Below, piece after piece: positions 12,147-22,159 of a stretch of DNA of 33,248 nucleotides. The stretch comes from Podochytrium sp. JEL0797 (lineage: Eukaryota; Chytridiomycota; Chytridiomycetes; Chytridiales; Chytriomycetaceae), in the NCBI GenBank assembly GCA_027596195.1, contig JADGJG010000186.1, forward strand, positions 1 to 33,248, read 5' to 3'. The translations under genes were made by a program, and so were the position numbers. Position 1 is the first letter of the stretch. Each line of letters starts with the position of its first letter. The notes below the pieces were generated by a model, which worked only from the letters and a program-made list of their open reading frames with translations, searched no databases and was not told the DNA's origin.

Positions 12147-12773
12147 TCAAGCCATCAACGCCGCGAAAATCGCCAAAACACTTCCAATCACGCCTCTGAT
12201 TGCGCCTCCTTCGGAAGGCTTTGAGGTCGTGACTGCCGCCCCTCCAGAGCCACCACCACCGGCACTTGGAGCCGGAGGCAAAACGGCGCCGCCACCACCG
12301 CCAGTTGGAACGGGGGGCACACCGCCCGCAGTGGTCGCAGGAATCACAGCTGCAGTGGTTGCCGTGTTGTATTGCGCAGCGGCCTGGCAGAAACTCGTTT
12401 GCTGATTCGCGACGATTCCGGCACCCGGGCTGGTGGGACATGCCGTCACGTAGCACCTGGCAATCACTTTGCTCTTTTTTGATTGTGAGTTGATCGAAGT
12501 GGGAAAATCAAAACGATCACGACTTCTCACTTGGGCACAGCAGCACGAGTAGAAAGCTCCTTGGCTAATCGACTGTTGGCTCATGCACGAGTCTTCAATC
12601 CCAGCATACAAGGGGCCGGCATTGTTATAGAAAGCATTGGTTTAGTAAGGAGTCAAAAATAAGTGGCGTGGGGTTTCGAAAGGAGGGGGGGGGGAGGAAC
12701 CCACCACGCAAAGGTTGAAAGTTTGCTGTAAAGCAGAGCCGCAGTCGGACCCCATTGGGTTGCCAAGAGACAT
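12147..12773 (-). CDS. Eight-cysteine tail-anchored/GPI-like family protein, copy A (damaged splice site)
   Basis: Family model: exons 12705-12773, 12531-12641 and 12147-12473, 168 residues. The eight-Cys module is present in full: C-x10-C, a third Cys, then C-x-C, C-x4-C and a final Cys before QAA. The linker is Gly/Pro-rich (GGGGGAVLPP), unlike the Ser/Thr linkers of its sisters, and the tail ends in GVIGSVLAIFAALMA. Exon 2 is exactly 111 nt, as in copies B, C and D, if it starts at 12641. The acceptor dinucleotide there is AA instead of AG (12643-12642), although a good branch point (TTACTAAAC) precedes it. So the gene is either newly inactivated, spliced abnormally, or carries a sequencing error. 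Cell-surface function is inferred from the shared architecture only. Confidence 0.65.
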
Positions 12774-12996
12774 GTTTGATTTGGAGGTTGTTTTGGGGCT
12801 TCGTTTGGAGATGCATCGCGCGTCACCGCCGCGGTTTGAAATTTGAACCTTGATTGAACCTTTTTGCAATCTCCTCCTCACGGGGGTGAAGAGCGACAAA
12901 AGATAGACACATTTAGTAATTGGAACGCGTAGATAAAAAACGCGTAATATTATATTTTAAACTTGAAACCGAAAAAACGGTTTTCACGCGCTACTC

Positions 12997-13659
12997 TCAG
13001 AGAACCATCGAGATCAATGCAGCCACCAATGCCCCAACTGCATTCTTCCCAGCACCAGAGGTAGAGGTGGAAGGAGCAACCGTGCTAACAGCGGCTCCAG
13101 CACTGGAGCTGTGACCAGCGCCCGTCAAAGTCACGCTGGGTAGTACAGCTCCAGTCGTGGCAGAAACAGATGGAGCAGCAGAAGGTGTAGCAACACCCGA
13201 TTGGGTTGGAACGATTCCGGTAGGAACGGCAGCTGCGGTGGTTGAAGCGAGCTGGTTCGCGGCTTGGCAGTAACTCGTTTGCTGGTTTTTGGCAGTTCCG
13301 AAAGTTGGGTCGGCGGAGCAAGCGTTGACGTAGCACGCGACGATTGCATTGGACTATTGTTGGGTGTTGAGTTTGGTACTGGGCGAGTCACGTCGGATCA
13401 CTGCATAATATATACCTGCTTGCAAAGACATCCGTAATAGACAGCCTGGCTGGAAGCCTGCTCGCTCGTGCAAGAACCCTCAATGCTGGTAAACGTTTGG
13501 CCACCAGGGTTGTAAAAGGCGTTAGACTGCCCAAATTCGGTGAAGTTAGACAACGAATGCATTGATCAACACAGCCATGCTTACCACACAAGTATCGAAG
13601 GTGAGCTGAAGGGCTGATCCGCAAGTGACAGCGTTCAGTGGGTTTCCAACAACAGACAT
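12997..13659 (-). CDS. Eight-cysteine tail-anchored/GPI-like family protein, copy B
   Basis: Exons 13585-13659, 13416-13526 and 12997-13353 give 180 residues with clean GT-AG junctions. The module begins MSVVGNPLNAVTCGSALQ and carries Cys spacing C-x10-C ... C-x13-C-x-C-x8-C-x4-C ... C. It is followed by a linker rich in Ala, Ser, Thr, Pro and Val and a hydrophobic tail (AVGALVAALISMVL) that would suit a GPI-anchor signal or a tail anchor. The N-terminus has no hydrophobic signal sequence. It shares exon lengths (exon 2 = 111 nt) with copies A, C and D. CFEM-like proteins are a possible distant relative (eight Cys, central CxC, C-terminal anchor), but the Cys spacing differs. Confidence 0.8.
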
Positions 13660-14279
13660 GGATGAGTTTGAGTTTTGGGATGTTTTGTTCGATATTTTTG
13701 GAACTCCCTTTTGCCTTGTCGCGTCGAACCCTTTTTTCATATATTTACAACTACTCTAGTCGCTATTACATTTTTGGCGCAAATTCGTGGAAAATTCGAT
13801 CCTGCTTTCCCAGTATAAGACGCCGTAAGGTGCGGTTCCGAACATCCATACATCTCGGCATTGATTCTCGGCTTCCTGCGTGAAGTATATCCACAGAAAA
13901 TTGCGGAAAGACGTATTCAACGTGTATCAACGCTTGGACACTCGTTGCGCAAGTTCCCAACATGGTCCGAGGGGCTGAGCGAGCCATTGAAGAACCGAAT
14001 CGATCAGATTTGTCATTCCCTCTCCCCCGTCTCCCGCGTGATGGAGTTGAAAAAGGACGAGAACTCACGCTTTCATTGAGGTTGCGGTCGCGGTCAGTTT
14101 CGAGAAGGACGTATTGCTTCAACTATATACGGGAGCTTGGTGGTGAATCAAGGGTATGGTGGGGAGGATGCGTGATGGAATCCTGTGGTTCCCGTCAAAA
14201 CAAGTCCCGCCGGCTAAAACTGCTCGGGAAGATTATGAGGGGCGGATTTGTGGCAAGGTGTTGGGTCTGTTGAGCAAGG
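13660..14279. other. Gene-poor stretch between copy B and the MYND relic
   Basis: About 620 bp. A minus-strand open frame of 118 codons (13766-14122) begins at a TTG, contains a good donor-like GTGAGT near 14069, and matches nothing I recognise. Just upstream of copy B (about 13690) lies ATATTTTTGGAACT, similar to the sequence at the same place upstream of copy D, so the right part should be copy B's promoter. Confidence 0.35.
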
Positions 14280-15288
14280 TCACAGTGGAAAAGTGGGATA
14301 CCATTCGCGGTCGCATTTCAGCAGACGTACGCCGAGCCGTGCTTGTTGTCGATGCAACAGCTGAAATTTCTCCTTGCGCGAGGACCATCCAGTTCTAGAG
14401 ATTAGATCGGGGTGTTCCTGAAGCATTTGGACCGCAGAATAGAGACGCTTGGGAACAGGGTTGTACAGCCGACAACTGATGATATAGTAGAGAAGCATTC
14501 CAATGGCTTTGTGGTATGGATGCTCGTCGGGGGAAGTTGCAAGTTGTTTCGCGAAGGATACATCCGTTTCCGAAATGGGGGCCTTCTCGCACGCAGCGAC
14601 ACACAAACTGGACCAGTAAAACTGCAGTCGCGATTCGCGTCCCGAGTCAAGGCCAGGCCCGAGATCCGATTCGAGCTGGCGAATCACACAATCGCTCAGG
14701 CCACGCATGTTCCCACTGGCATGCAAAGTTTTGACCTCATCAAACATCCTCACAGCGTGCGTATATTTGGTCGTGTCCGTATAAAGCTTGGCAGCTCTGA
14801 CCTTCATGCCGTCATCCATCAACGCGCGTTGCGATTCCGTCATTCCGTCGATCACATCCGTCGCAATATCCATGAAGGAACGCAGGTGGATGTCGTCGTG
14901 CAGGTCTTGGACGATATACAAAAGCAATTTCTTTATACGGATGCTGGGTGGATATGTGGGTCATGTTGCTCTTGAAGAAGGCGGCCAATGCGCGGGTTTC
15001 AGTGTTGCGTTCGAGGTAGCAGAGTTTCGGGCATCCCGGTGCTGCCTCAAGCTTGGCTTCGGTCAAGTTCTCTTTGAGCAAAAGCGAGTCAACAGACTCG
15101 AAGGCCTTCATGCTAAGGCCTGGACATGGTGTCCTTGGTCAAACAGACATCCGGAAGAGTGGATCGCTGCGGAAACTCTCTGTTGGGGTCAGTCTTGCTC
15201 TTTTCGTTTGCAGGTGGCGAGCCTCCTCGGGCGTCTTTTGCCGTGGCAGTGGCTTCTTTTTGGAGTGGGGGCCGGGCCATCTCGCCAT
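14280..15288 (-). pseudogene. Decayed MYND-family paralogue (relic 1), MYND finger missing
   Basis: Read on the minus strand, homology to the MYND gene at 16574-18012 begins at an ATG (15288, MARWPGPHSKKKP) and continues through three different frames. The frame changes near 15125 and near 14935. The last 215 codons (14280-14927) are intact and include QRALMDDGMKVRAAKLYTDT and the block ISCRLYNPVPKRLYSAVQ. The homology stops just before the zinc finger, which is absent. It is closer to the relic at 22.16-23.5 kb than to the MYND gene: the two share the SKKKPLPRQKTPEEA/V stretch almost base for base. It could still make a C-terminal fragment, but as a family member it is broken. Confidence 0.7.
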
Positions 15289-15395
15289 TCTATTTTTTAA
15301 TCTTTTAAATGAGAGACCACCTTGCGTACATCTGGAGGAGAAAAAGAGCATTTGTGACAAAGAGAAGAAAAAATATATAGAATGTAATGCCAATA

Positions 15396-15401
15396 TTTAT
15401 T
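15396..15401 (-). terminator. Poly(A) signal of eight-Cys copy C
   Basis: AATAAA on the minus strand, about 48 bp past the stop of copy C. Confidence 0.35.
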
Positions 15402-15448
15402 TAGGGCTTGAAACAGGCATGAATTTGAAAACGCGTTTCATCCAACCC

Positions 15449-16113
15449 TCAAAGGAGCATAGTGACCAAAACAACCACCAAAGCTCCAGTCATACTCTTA
15501 ACAGCACCAGATGCAGAAGCAGAAACCGTGCCAACAACTGCACCAGAGATGGAGCTGGGCTGGGGCAAGGCCAACACGGGTCCGCTTCCAGCAGAAAAGC
15601 TCGCTGAACTAGTGGTCTGAGCAGCTCCAGTGGTGAGAGCTACAGATGGAGCAGTTCCAGTGTTCGTTGGAACGACAGCCGAGTTGGTTGGAACAAGGCT
15701 GGCAGCGGCTTGGCAATAGCTTGTTTCCTGGTTCTGGGCCGTTATGAATGTTGAATCTGCCAAGCAAGAGTTGACGTAGCATGCGGTGATTGCTTTGGAC
15801 TGATTTGGGGAGTTGAGTTGGCATTTGGCGGTTTTATCCGAAAATGGGGTTCATACCTGGGTGCAAAGGCAGCCGTAATAGACTTCTTGACTAAGCGCCT
15901 CTTTGCTGGCACAAGAAGTCTCAACACTCGTAAACGTTCTGCCTGCAATATTGTAAAATGCGTTTGACTGTAGAAGAAGAAAAGAATCAGAAACGAATGA
16001 ATCCGGGAATCCCTTGTCGCAAAACAAGGCCGACATACGATGCACTGATCGAACGTCGGCTGAAAGGGAGCTCCACACGCAGTTGCTCCGAGCGGGTTTC
16101 CGATGAGAGACAT
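15449..16113 (-). CDS. Eight-cysteine tail-anchored/GPI-like family protein, copy C
   Basis: Exons 16039-16113, 15857-15967 and 15449-15799 give 178 residues, all with GT-AG borders. The start MSLIGNPLGATACGAPF aligns with the other copies and all eight Cys are kept, including GCLC and CYVNSC. The linker is Ser/Thr/Ala/Val-rich and the C-terminus is a hydrophobic tail (SMTGALVVVLVTMLL). No N-terminal signal peptide is visible. Exon 2 is again 111 nt and phase 0 on both sides. It lies tail-first against relic 1 on the same strand, and a broken family fragment lies directly upstream. Confidence 0.8.
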
Positions 16114-16339
16114 GGTGATTGTTTTAGGATGAGTTTTGGAATTTGGGACTCACCACTGCCGTCACTGTTTATATATACTGTTCGATGAATGTTTCGAGTT
16201 GTCTCGAATTGTTTCAACACGCAACCCGAGACTTTTTGGTAGTTCGTCGGTGTTTCGTGGTGTTTGACTGTGTTTGAAATCGGTATTGAGAAATTTTTGA
16301 GGAGGTCAGATGTTTGAGACGCGACGTGTCTTGGAACGA

Positions 16340-16472
16340 GATGCTGCTTATGGGAGAAATTCCGGATGCAGCGGTGGTTGGAGCAAGCTGATTCGCGGCT
16401 TGGCATTTACTCATTTGCTGGGTACTGGCAGTGACGGACGTCGGGTCAGATGAACAATGACGATCGCGTTGG
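16340..16472 (-). pseudogene. Fragment of an eight-Cys family last exon
   Basis: On the minus strand the sequence matches the first half of exon 3 of copies B and D (NAIV ... SSDPTSVTAS ... KCQAANQLAPTTAA). About 18 nt around CYVNAD are deleted and no flanking exon 1 or 2 is present. It sits between copy C's promoter and the start of the MYND gene and is a dead remnant of a further tandem copy. Confidence 0.65.
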
Positions 16473-16573
16473 CACAAGTAAAGAAAGACGCACAAGTGAT
16501 TGCGGCCAATTATACGGAGGAGCTTGGAATTGAACGCCTGGGCGTATTGAAATTTTTTTGTTTCTTCTACAAA

Positions 16574-18012
16574 ATGGCTCGCCGTCCACCACCGAAGTCC
16601 AAGACCTCGAAACCGCGGCCGCATCCACCTCGCCAGGATCCTCGGTCAAAACAAATTAATCAAGCAGAAACGATGGTACAACCCCTGATGAACACCCTTC
16701 TCTTTTCATTGACATTGCTTCAGACCTTTGACTCCGTTGAGCATGCCATTGCCGCGGCTTCTGATTTCTCAAGACAAGGGAGATATCTGAAAGACTTTTC
16801 TTGTCTTCTGAAGGAATTCTTTACGATTCTGAATCTCGACCTCAACATGAAGGACATACTGCTTCGCCAAATGCCTGAAAGAACTTTCGAGCTGACGGAG
16901 GACAATATTATCAGCACGGCCTACACCACTCAACTCTACTGGCCTCTCGCGGAGCGGGCCAAGAGCGATACCGAGCACCCTTACATCACCGCTTCAATGT
17001 GGATGGTCATCAGCGATCTGAGCGAAGACCCCGATAAATTTGTCTCGATGGCGGATCAACACATTGCCGAATTGACCACGCAAGACTTGGAGGAGTTGAG
17101 TGAGGATGCCAAGAAGTGTGTGGCTGAATGGGACTCGTTCAGTATTTTTGGCGCGTTGGGAACTGGCAATCGGCTGAGACGGCGAAACGACACCCATGGC
17201 GTACGTGACCACGCGATTCTACAACTTCGGCAAGCCCCAACCGGTGTCGATTCTTCCAGCCCAGTGCGGTGCCAAAATCTCGAGTTTCTGTGGTGCAGTT
17301 TCTCCGTGGAGAAACCCGACCATGTCCGCGAGTCGGATTCGGTCTTCATCAAGGCACGCGCGGCCTCTCCTGCAGAGCATTCATGCCATCGCGCGATTTT
17401 TCTGCTTATTGCTTTTCTCATGAGCTGCAGACTCGGCAAGCCCACTACTCTGCCATCAAATTGTTCAACCAAAGCATTGACGACGGCCATCTGATTGCAA
17501 TTTATGACAACAATCTTTCTTCAACCACTCGATTTGTCTGGCTTGCTGGGAGACTAATCCCAGCAACTGACGCGATCAAGACCTGGATTGCTCATGCCAA
17601 ACTCGTGATTCCCCCTTTCTCCTCTTCCTCCCCCACGTCAGATATCGTCGCACCCAGCAAGAGACGCGGCCATTACTGTGATGGATGCGGTTTTCCGCGT
17701 TTTGAACGCGAGCTTCCTTTCTGCAAGTGTTCACGATGCGAGTCGGTGTATTATTGTTCGAGGCCGTGCCAAAAGAAGGATTGGAGGGAGAGACATGCCA
17801 AATATTGTCGTCCTGTTGGCGAATTCCGAGCGGATGATGTGGTGATGGTCCACAGGGGATATGACTTATCAGATGGCGATTGGTTCAAGTTGAGGGCCTG
17901 TGTTGGTGAGGGTTTGTGGCTGACACACGGTAAATCTGAACAAAGGATTGGGGACGCGAATATGCGGATTATTCCAACCTGGGAGGACTTGAAGGATAAA
18001 ATACAACATTGA
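16574..18012 (+). CDS. MYND zinc-finger protein, interrupted by a frameshift near 17440
   Basis: From ATG 16574 (MARRPPPKSKTSKPRPHPP) one frame runs about 289 codons through a helical region. Alignment to the two relics shows this frame is correct up to SCRLGKP (about 17440). Beyond that, homology (HYSAIKLFNQSI) and the MYND finger lie in another frame, open to the stop at 18012. No GT-AG intron spans the change. The local alignment suggests a small deletion with a one-base frame effect, so this is a recent break or an assembly error. The finger (about 17675-17810) has YCDGC ... CKCSRC ... YYCSRPCQKKDW ... HAKYC, the usual zinc ligands of MYND, a protein-interaction module. The rest of the protein has no recognised domain. 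An open frame reaching back to 16457 overlaps the family fragment and is not used. Confidence 0.72.
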
Positions 18013-18196
18013 AATCAGTAAGGAGTTTGGATGATTTTTTTTGATCGAGACCAAGGCGCCAGAATACGCGTTCTCCCGCTTCATCGAGAGAAAAGTGAGA
18101 GGGCAGTTACAAATAAGCAAAGTGAATACATTTTTAAATCGTTCATAATCGTTCTCGGCTGCACTGGATCAGCCGTAAAATGATGCATTTTGAAGG

Positions 18197-18928
18197 TCAC
18201 AGGACCATGACAACCAAAGCCGCCAGCAACACCCCAACCGCACTCTTCACTGCCCCAGAGGCAGAATGAGAAGCAGTGCTAACAGCAGCACCAGCACTTG
18301 AACTAGTCTGAGACGATGCCGCTCCATTTCCACCAACACTCGAGCTTGCCAGTGTCAAAGCGGGGCCATTGCCACCGGCGGTGGTTGCAGTCACTCCCAA
18401 TTGTGCAGACGCCGTGGTGGGAGCACCAGGCTGAGCAACACTCGCTTGTGTCGGCATGATTCCATTCGGAATCACGGCCGTGGTGGTAAGAGTAAGCTGA
18501 TTCGCGGCTTGGCAATAGCTCGTTTGCTGATTCTTGGCAGTTACATAAGTCGGGTCAGATGAACAGTCGGCGTTGACGTAGCACGTGACAATCGCATTCG
18601 ACTGTTGTTGGGAAGTTGAGTTGGCGCTAGCTCGAATATTTGCGAGAAATTCATATTTTACCTGGGTGCAGAGGCAATCGTAATAGATAGCCTGACTGGC
18701 AGACTGTTGACTCGTGCAAGAGGCCTGAATACCAGTGTAGGTTTGACCTCCGGGGTTGTAAAATGCGTTGGCCTGGAAAAATAGTTGAGACGAGAAACGG
18801 AGTTAAGAATCACTGGATGGAGGAAAAAAGAAAGACGGGAGCCCAAACAAGTGACGTACTACACACGCATCGAAGGTCGATTGAAAAGCTTTGCAACCGA
18901 CACTACCAAGAGGATTACCGGCAGACAT
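18197..18928 (-). CDS. Eight-cysteine tail-anchored/GPI-like family protein, copy D
   Basis: Exons 18860-18928, 18662-18772 and 18197-18601 encode 194 residues. The start MSAGNPLGSVGCKAFQ and the full Cys set are present, with C-x9-C at the N-terminus and one extra residue in CYVNADC. The linker is the longest among copies A-D (Ala/Ser/Thr/Gly/Val), and the hydrophobic tail is AVGVLLAALVVMVL. There is no N-terminal signal peptide. It converges on the MYND gene with 184 bp between the stops. Upstream of the ATG is a T-rich stretch with TTATTTTTGGAACT, shared with copy B. Confidence 0.8.
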
Positions 18929-19048
18929 GTTTGGTTTTAAAATAGTTTTGTTTGTTATTTTTGGAACTACATACTACACCCTCCGTTTCATGCAATCGGT
19001 TTGCAAGCAAACTTTCGTTTCACTCAAGCGAAACGTTTTCAAACACGT

Positions 19049-19796
19049 TTATTCGAAATCCATAATGGGCACAAACACAGTCATCCCCTTCATCCTCGCA
19101 CTCGAACTCGGAGCCACAATCGTAAACCCAGGCTTCTCACACGTCTGCACAATCACGGCCGTAACGGCCTGAATCACCTCCGCAATCACAACCAAGTCCT
19201 CGTTCTCTTTGGCTTTCGGGTCCATCTTGCTCGTTTCGAACGCGTTCATGAGAAACACGATTCCAATCGCGTGGAGCTCCCACCATCGCCCCGTGAAGAA
19301 GCTGTCGACTGCTTCGTCGCCTACGGATTGGAGTTGTTCGAGAGTCCAGAGGTTATTGAATTTGGACGGGAGGTCGTTGAAGATGGGAGCGTTTTTGTAC
19401 GTGTTCCAGAGTTCAAGAACGCGGGGTTGCGCGCGCGAAAGGCGCGTGAGGAGGTCTTTTTTGGCGGGGTTCGTGTACTCTTGCAGAAAGGCTTTGGCTT
19501 GGAAGCGCGAGGCGAGAATGTGGACAGACACGAGGGAGGCCCAGACATTGAGGTTCGTGAGGACGGAGGCATCCGAGGGAGGCAGCAGCGATTCGGCGAG
19601 CATGAATTGCATGTTTTGGCCCTTTTTGGAGGAAGGGCATTTGCAGGTGGTGATGGAGAGAGAGCAGGCGTAGCAGTACTGGGGGGTGTGATTGATTAGA
19701 TCATGGTTCGAAGCTTTGCACTTGAGGCATCTTGATTGACGCCTGCATGAAAGAGATGCTTACGAGCTGGTTCGCAATGGCTTCGGGGTTCTCCAT
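19049..19796 (-). CDS. Unknown protein, paralogue 1 of a tandem pair
   Basis: Exons 19764-19796 (MENPEAIANQL) and 19049-19678, joined across an 85-nt GT-AG intron, give 220 residues. The N-terminus of exon 2 has a cysteine cluster (YCYACSLSITTCKC) that could bind zinc. The body is helical. Its best-conserved block, LQSVGDEAVDSFFTGRWWEL, recurs in the neighbouring gene at 20089-20814 as LHSVGDAAIAAFFSGRWVDV. No signal peptide or membrane segment is evident and I do not recognise the family. The helical body and Cys-rich head recall fungal MYND-type proteins, a weak inference. Confidence 0.65.
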
Positions 19797-20088
19797 TTGA
19801 AGTGTGAAGGAGTGGCAGGCGCTGTGTCAATTTGCAAGATGAAAAAAGATAGCGCCGCCGGAGAGGGCACGCGCCTTTCACACCTCGATTCCAAAGAAAA
19901 ATAGCCTTAACGGCACAGTGATTCAGACGTGAAATATGCACTGGTAGTTGCGGCCGGTTGATGTTCGAGTGAGGCTCGCCAGCAAAACGGCCAAACGTGA
20001 GTATGCATGCTGAAGGCGACAGCAACGAGGAAAACGCGTCGAAACAAATTGTAAAAAGGTCTATAATTCTATTGGACATGTATAGACA
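19797..20088. other. Spacer between the two paralogues
   Basis: About 290 bp between same-strand genes, presumably the promoter of paralogue 1 and the 3' UTR of paralogue 2. No RNA gene or further coding signal was seen. Confidence 0.35.
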
Positions 20089-20814
20089 TCATGCAGCTGG
20101 AAAAAAGGCGGCTGTGCGTTTCAGACGGTGTGCCAGCTGCGGCGGATTGTCTACTCGCAGCGGCTGCTGGTTGATGAGTTCCAGCACCTCGCCCACAACT
20201 TCGGCAGCCTCCGCAGCCAGACGAAGGTATCCGTTGTCCGTGCCGAGCAGGTCAAACATGGTGATTAAAAGCGATGCGCCAACAGGTGATACATCGACCC
20301 AGCGGCCAGAAAAAAAGGCCGCGATCGCCGCATCACCTACCGAATGGAGCTCCTTTAAAAGCACAACAACGGATTAAAAAGGATCAATAAAACAGAAAAA
20401 AACGTAAGGAATATTCACCTGAGTCGTAAACTTATGCTGCAACCTCAACGCCACTCTCCCAAACGCCGCACTCCCCTTACACCGCGTCCACAACCCGCCC
20501 ACCTTCACCTTCGCAACCCCCAACGCCGCCACCAATCCCGCGGCCACACACTCCTCCACAAACGCGTGGCTGTCAAACAGCTGCGCATCGTCCACGCTGT
20601 CTGCCACAAGTGCCGCCCACATGTCCATCTGCGCCTGCACGCCTCCCTCCGTGGGAACCCGCCCGGCACTCAGCAGCAGTTGCAGGTCTGTGCTGTCGCT
20701 GGCGTCTTCGATGGGCGAGAGCATGAAGAGGATGCCGTTGAGGTGGAAGGTTGCTTTGGAGCTTTTGGCGCCTTTGGAGAGGAAGAGCTGCGTGGCGGGC
20801 GTGGTGCTCTTCAT
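20089..20814 (-). CDS. Unknown protein, paralogue 2 of a tandem pair
   Basis: Exons 20419-20814 and 20089-20352 (66-nt GT-AG intron, phase 0) give 219 residues, one fewer than its neighbour at 19049-19796. Conservation is strongest just after the intron (SVGDAAIAAFFSGRW, then VGASLLITMFDLL). The Cys cluster at the head of paralogue 1 is missing here; the N-terminus is MKSTTPATQLFLSKGAKSS. The sequence is Ala/Val/Leu-rich and helical and ends AHRLKRTAAFFPAA. No family recognised. It is divergent with the zinc-finger gene that starts 260 bp away. Confidence 0.65.
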
Positions 20815-21073
20815 GGCGGTGATCGTGGTCTTTTGTCGGATGGAGATTGAGAACGAAATTTTTCCTGAAATTAATCTGGCATTTCGTACGTTGTTTGCTG
20901 CATGCAGGGATTCTTGAGTGCAGTGTGCACATATATAATGGAAATATTGATTTTAATTGAAGAATCCCGACTCTCTGAAACATTGAAACAAAGAAGAGTG
21001 TTTCAGCCGCTATTTTTTCTGTGTTTTTGGGTTTCGGAGTCACCTTTTTTCGGCGGAACCTCATTCAGTCAAA
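20815..21073. promoter_or_regulatory. Divergent promoter region with TATA-like box
   Basis: The 259-bp spacer separates the starts of paralogue 2 (minus) and the C2H2 gene (plus). It contains CATATATAATGG at about 20929-20940, a good TATA-like element placed about 140 bp before the plus-strand ATG. Confidence 0.35.
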
Positions 21074-21909
21074 ATGACACCCGACATCTGCAACCTTGTC
21101 GATTCGTACCAGCAAGAATCTACTCCTCCCGCTGCTGATACAATCGAGTTTTCGCGTTCCTCAATGGTTTCGCTCTCCGCCGCGGAGCAGGCAAGTCCCT
21201 CTTCAACGTCAATTGAAGGAACTCCAGAGCCCTCCACTGCCACCGAACAATTTGAATGTCTACAATGCAACAAGTGGTTCAAATCCAGAAAGGTTCTCTG
21301 CCCCTCCTCCGGGGAAAGATTCAATATATTCTGAAACGCTTTCGTCCCCCCCAACAGGACCTCACAGCCCACCTTGCCCGCGCCTCCCACCGCCCCTCAA
21401 CCACCCCCCTCCCCTTCCACTGCCCCATCTGCCCCAAAGCGTTCCCCATGAAATTTCAAATCACACGACACATGAAAACACATTCCAACTACAAACCGTG
21501 CGAATGCAACGTGTGCGGGAAGACGTTTCGAGAAATGTCGTACCTCAAGGCCCATTTGGTGATTCATACGGTGGAGAAGGAGAAGGTTTTGGATTGCAAG
21601 TTTTGCGGAGTCGTGTTTGAATATGCGGACGCGTTGAAATCGCATTTGAAATCACACACGCCGTTCACCTGCGACATTTGCGGAGTCGCGTTCCTAACAA
21701 ACAAAAAGATCAAGAGACACATGTTGATTCACTCAGGTCAAGAATTCAATTGTGAGTGTTGCAGGATGGTGTTCAAGTCGCTGAGGGTGTTGAAAGAGCA
21801 CAGGAGCGAGCATACGGGGGAGAAACCTTATCGGTGTGATTTGTGTCCTGCCGAATTTGTAAAGTATGATGCGTGTCGGTATCATAAGCGGAGGATTCAT
21901 CCGGAGTGA
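21074..21909 (+). CDS. C2H2 zinc-finger protein with seven fingers
   Basis: Exons 21074-21292 and 21358-21909 give 256 residues. The 65-nt intron has an unusual GTTCTC donor and a CCCAACAG acceptor, and it splits finger 1; joining it restores CLQCNKWFKSRK|DLTAHLARASH. Six further fingers follow: CPICPKAF, CNVCGKTF, CKFCGVVF, CDICGVAF, CECCRMVF and CDLCPAEF, each with paired His. A typical TGEKPY linker precedes only the last finger; the other linkers are irregular. The first 55 residues are acidic and Ser/Thr-rich. A nuclear DNA-binding regulator is the family expectation; the target is unknown. Confidence 0.87.
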
Positions 21910-22159
21910 AGGTTTACGAGCGGACTTATTTATTATTATTTATTTCGAAAAATACACACGTTTTATTTCTGGATTCGCGTCGACGTTACCTAGAACCTCA
22001 TTTGCAAGATATTTGGAACACGCGGCGTCCTGATTACCTCGCGTAACCTTTTCCTATACAGTAATGTTCTAGTCGACATGTTAGGAACATATCATATTTC
22101 CATTTCTTCGAGACTCTGTATCCCGTCTTGTGCTAGTGGTGAGGGGGATTTATTCACCA
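21910..22159. other. Intergenic spacer before MYND relic 2
   Basis: About 250 bp, AT-rich after the zinc-finger stop, with TTATTATTTATTT near 21930 likely serving the 3' end. No gene recognised. Confidence 0.35.

Noticed and set aside
13766..14122. 118-codon minus-strand open frame starting at TTG.
   Set aside because: No ATG, no domain, no homology to neighbours; it contains a donor-like site but no matching acceptor with continuing frame.
16457..16573. Extension of the MYND gene upstream to ATG 16457.
   Set aside because: That stretch overlaps the antisense of a broken eight-Cys exon, and the relics' start (MARW...) aligns with ATG 16574.
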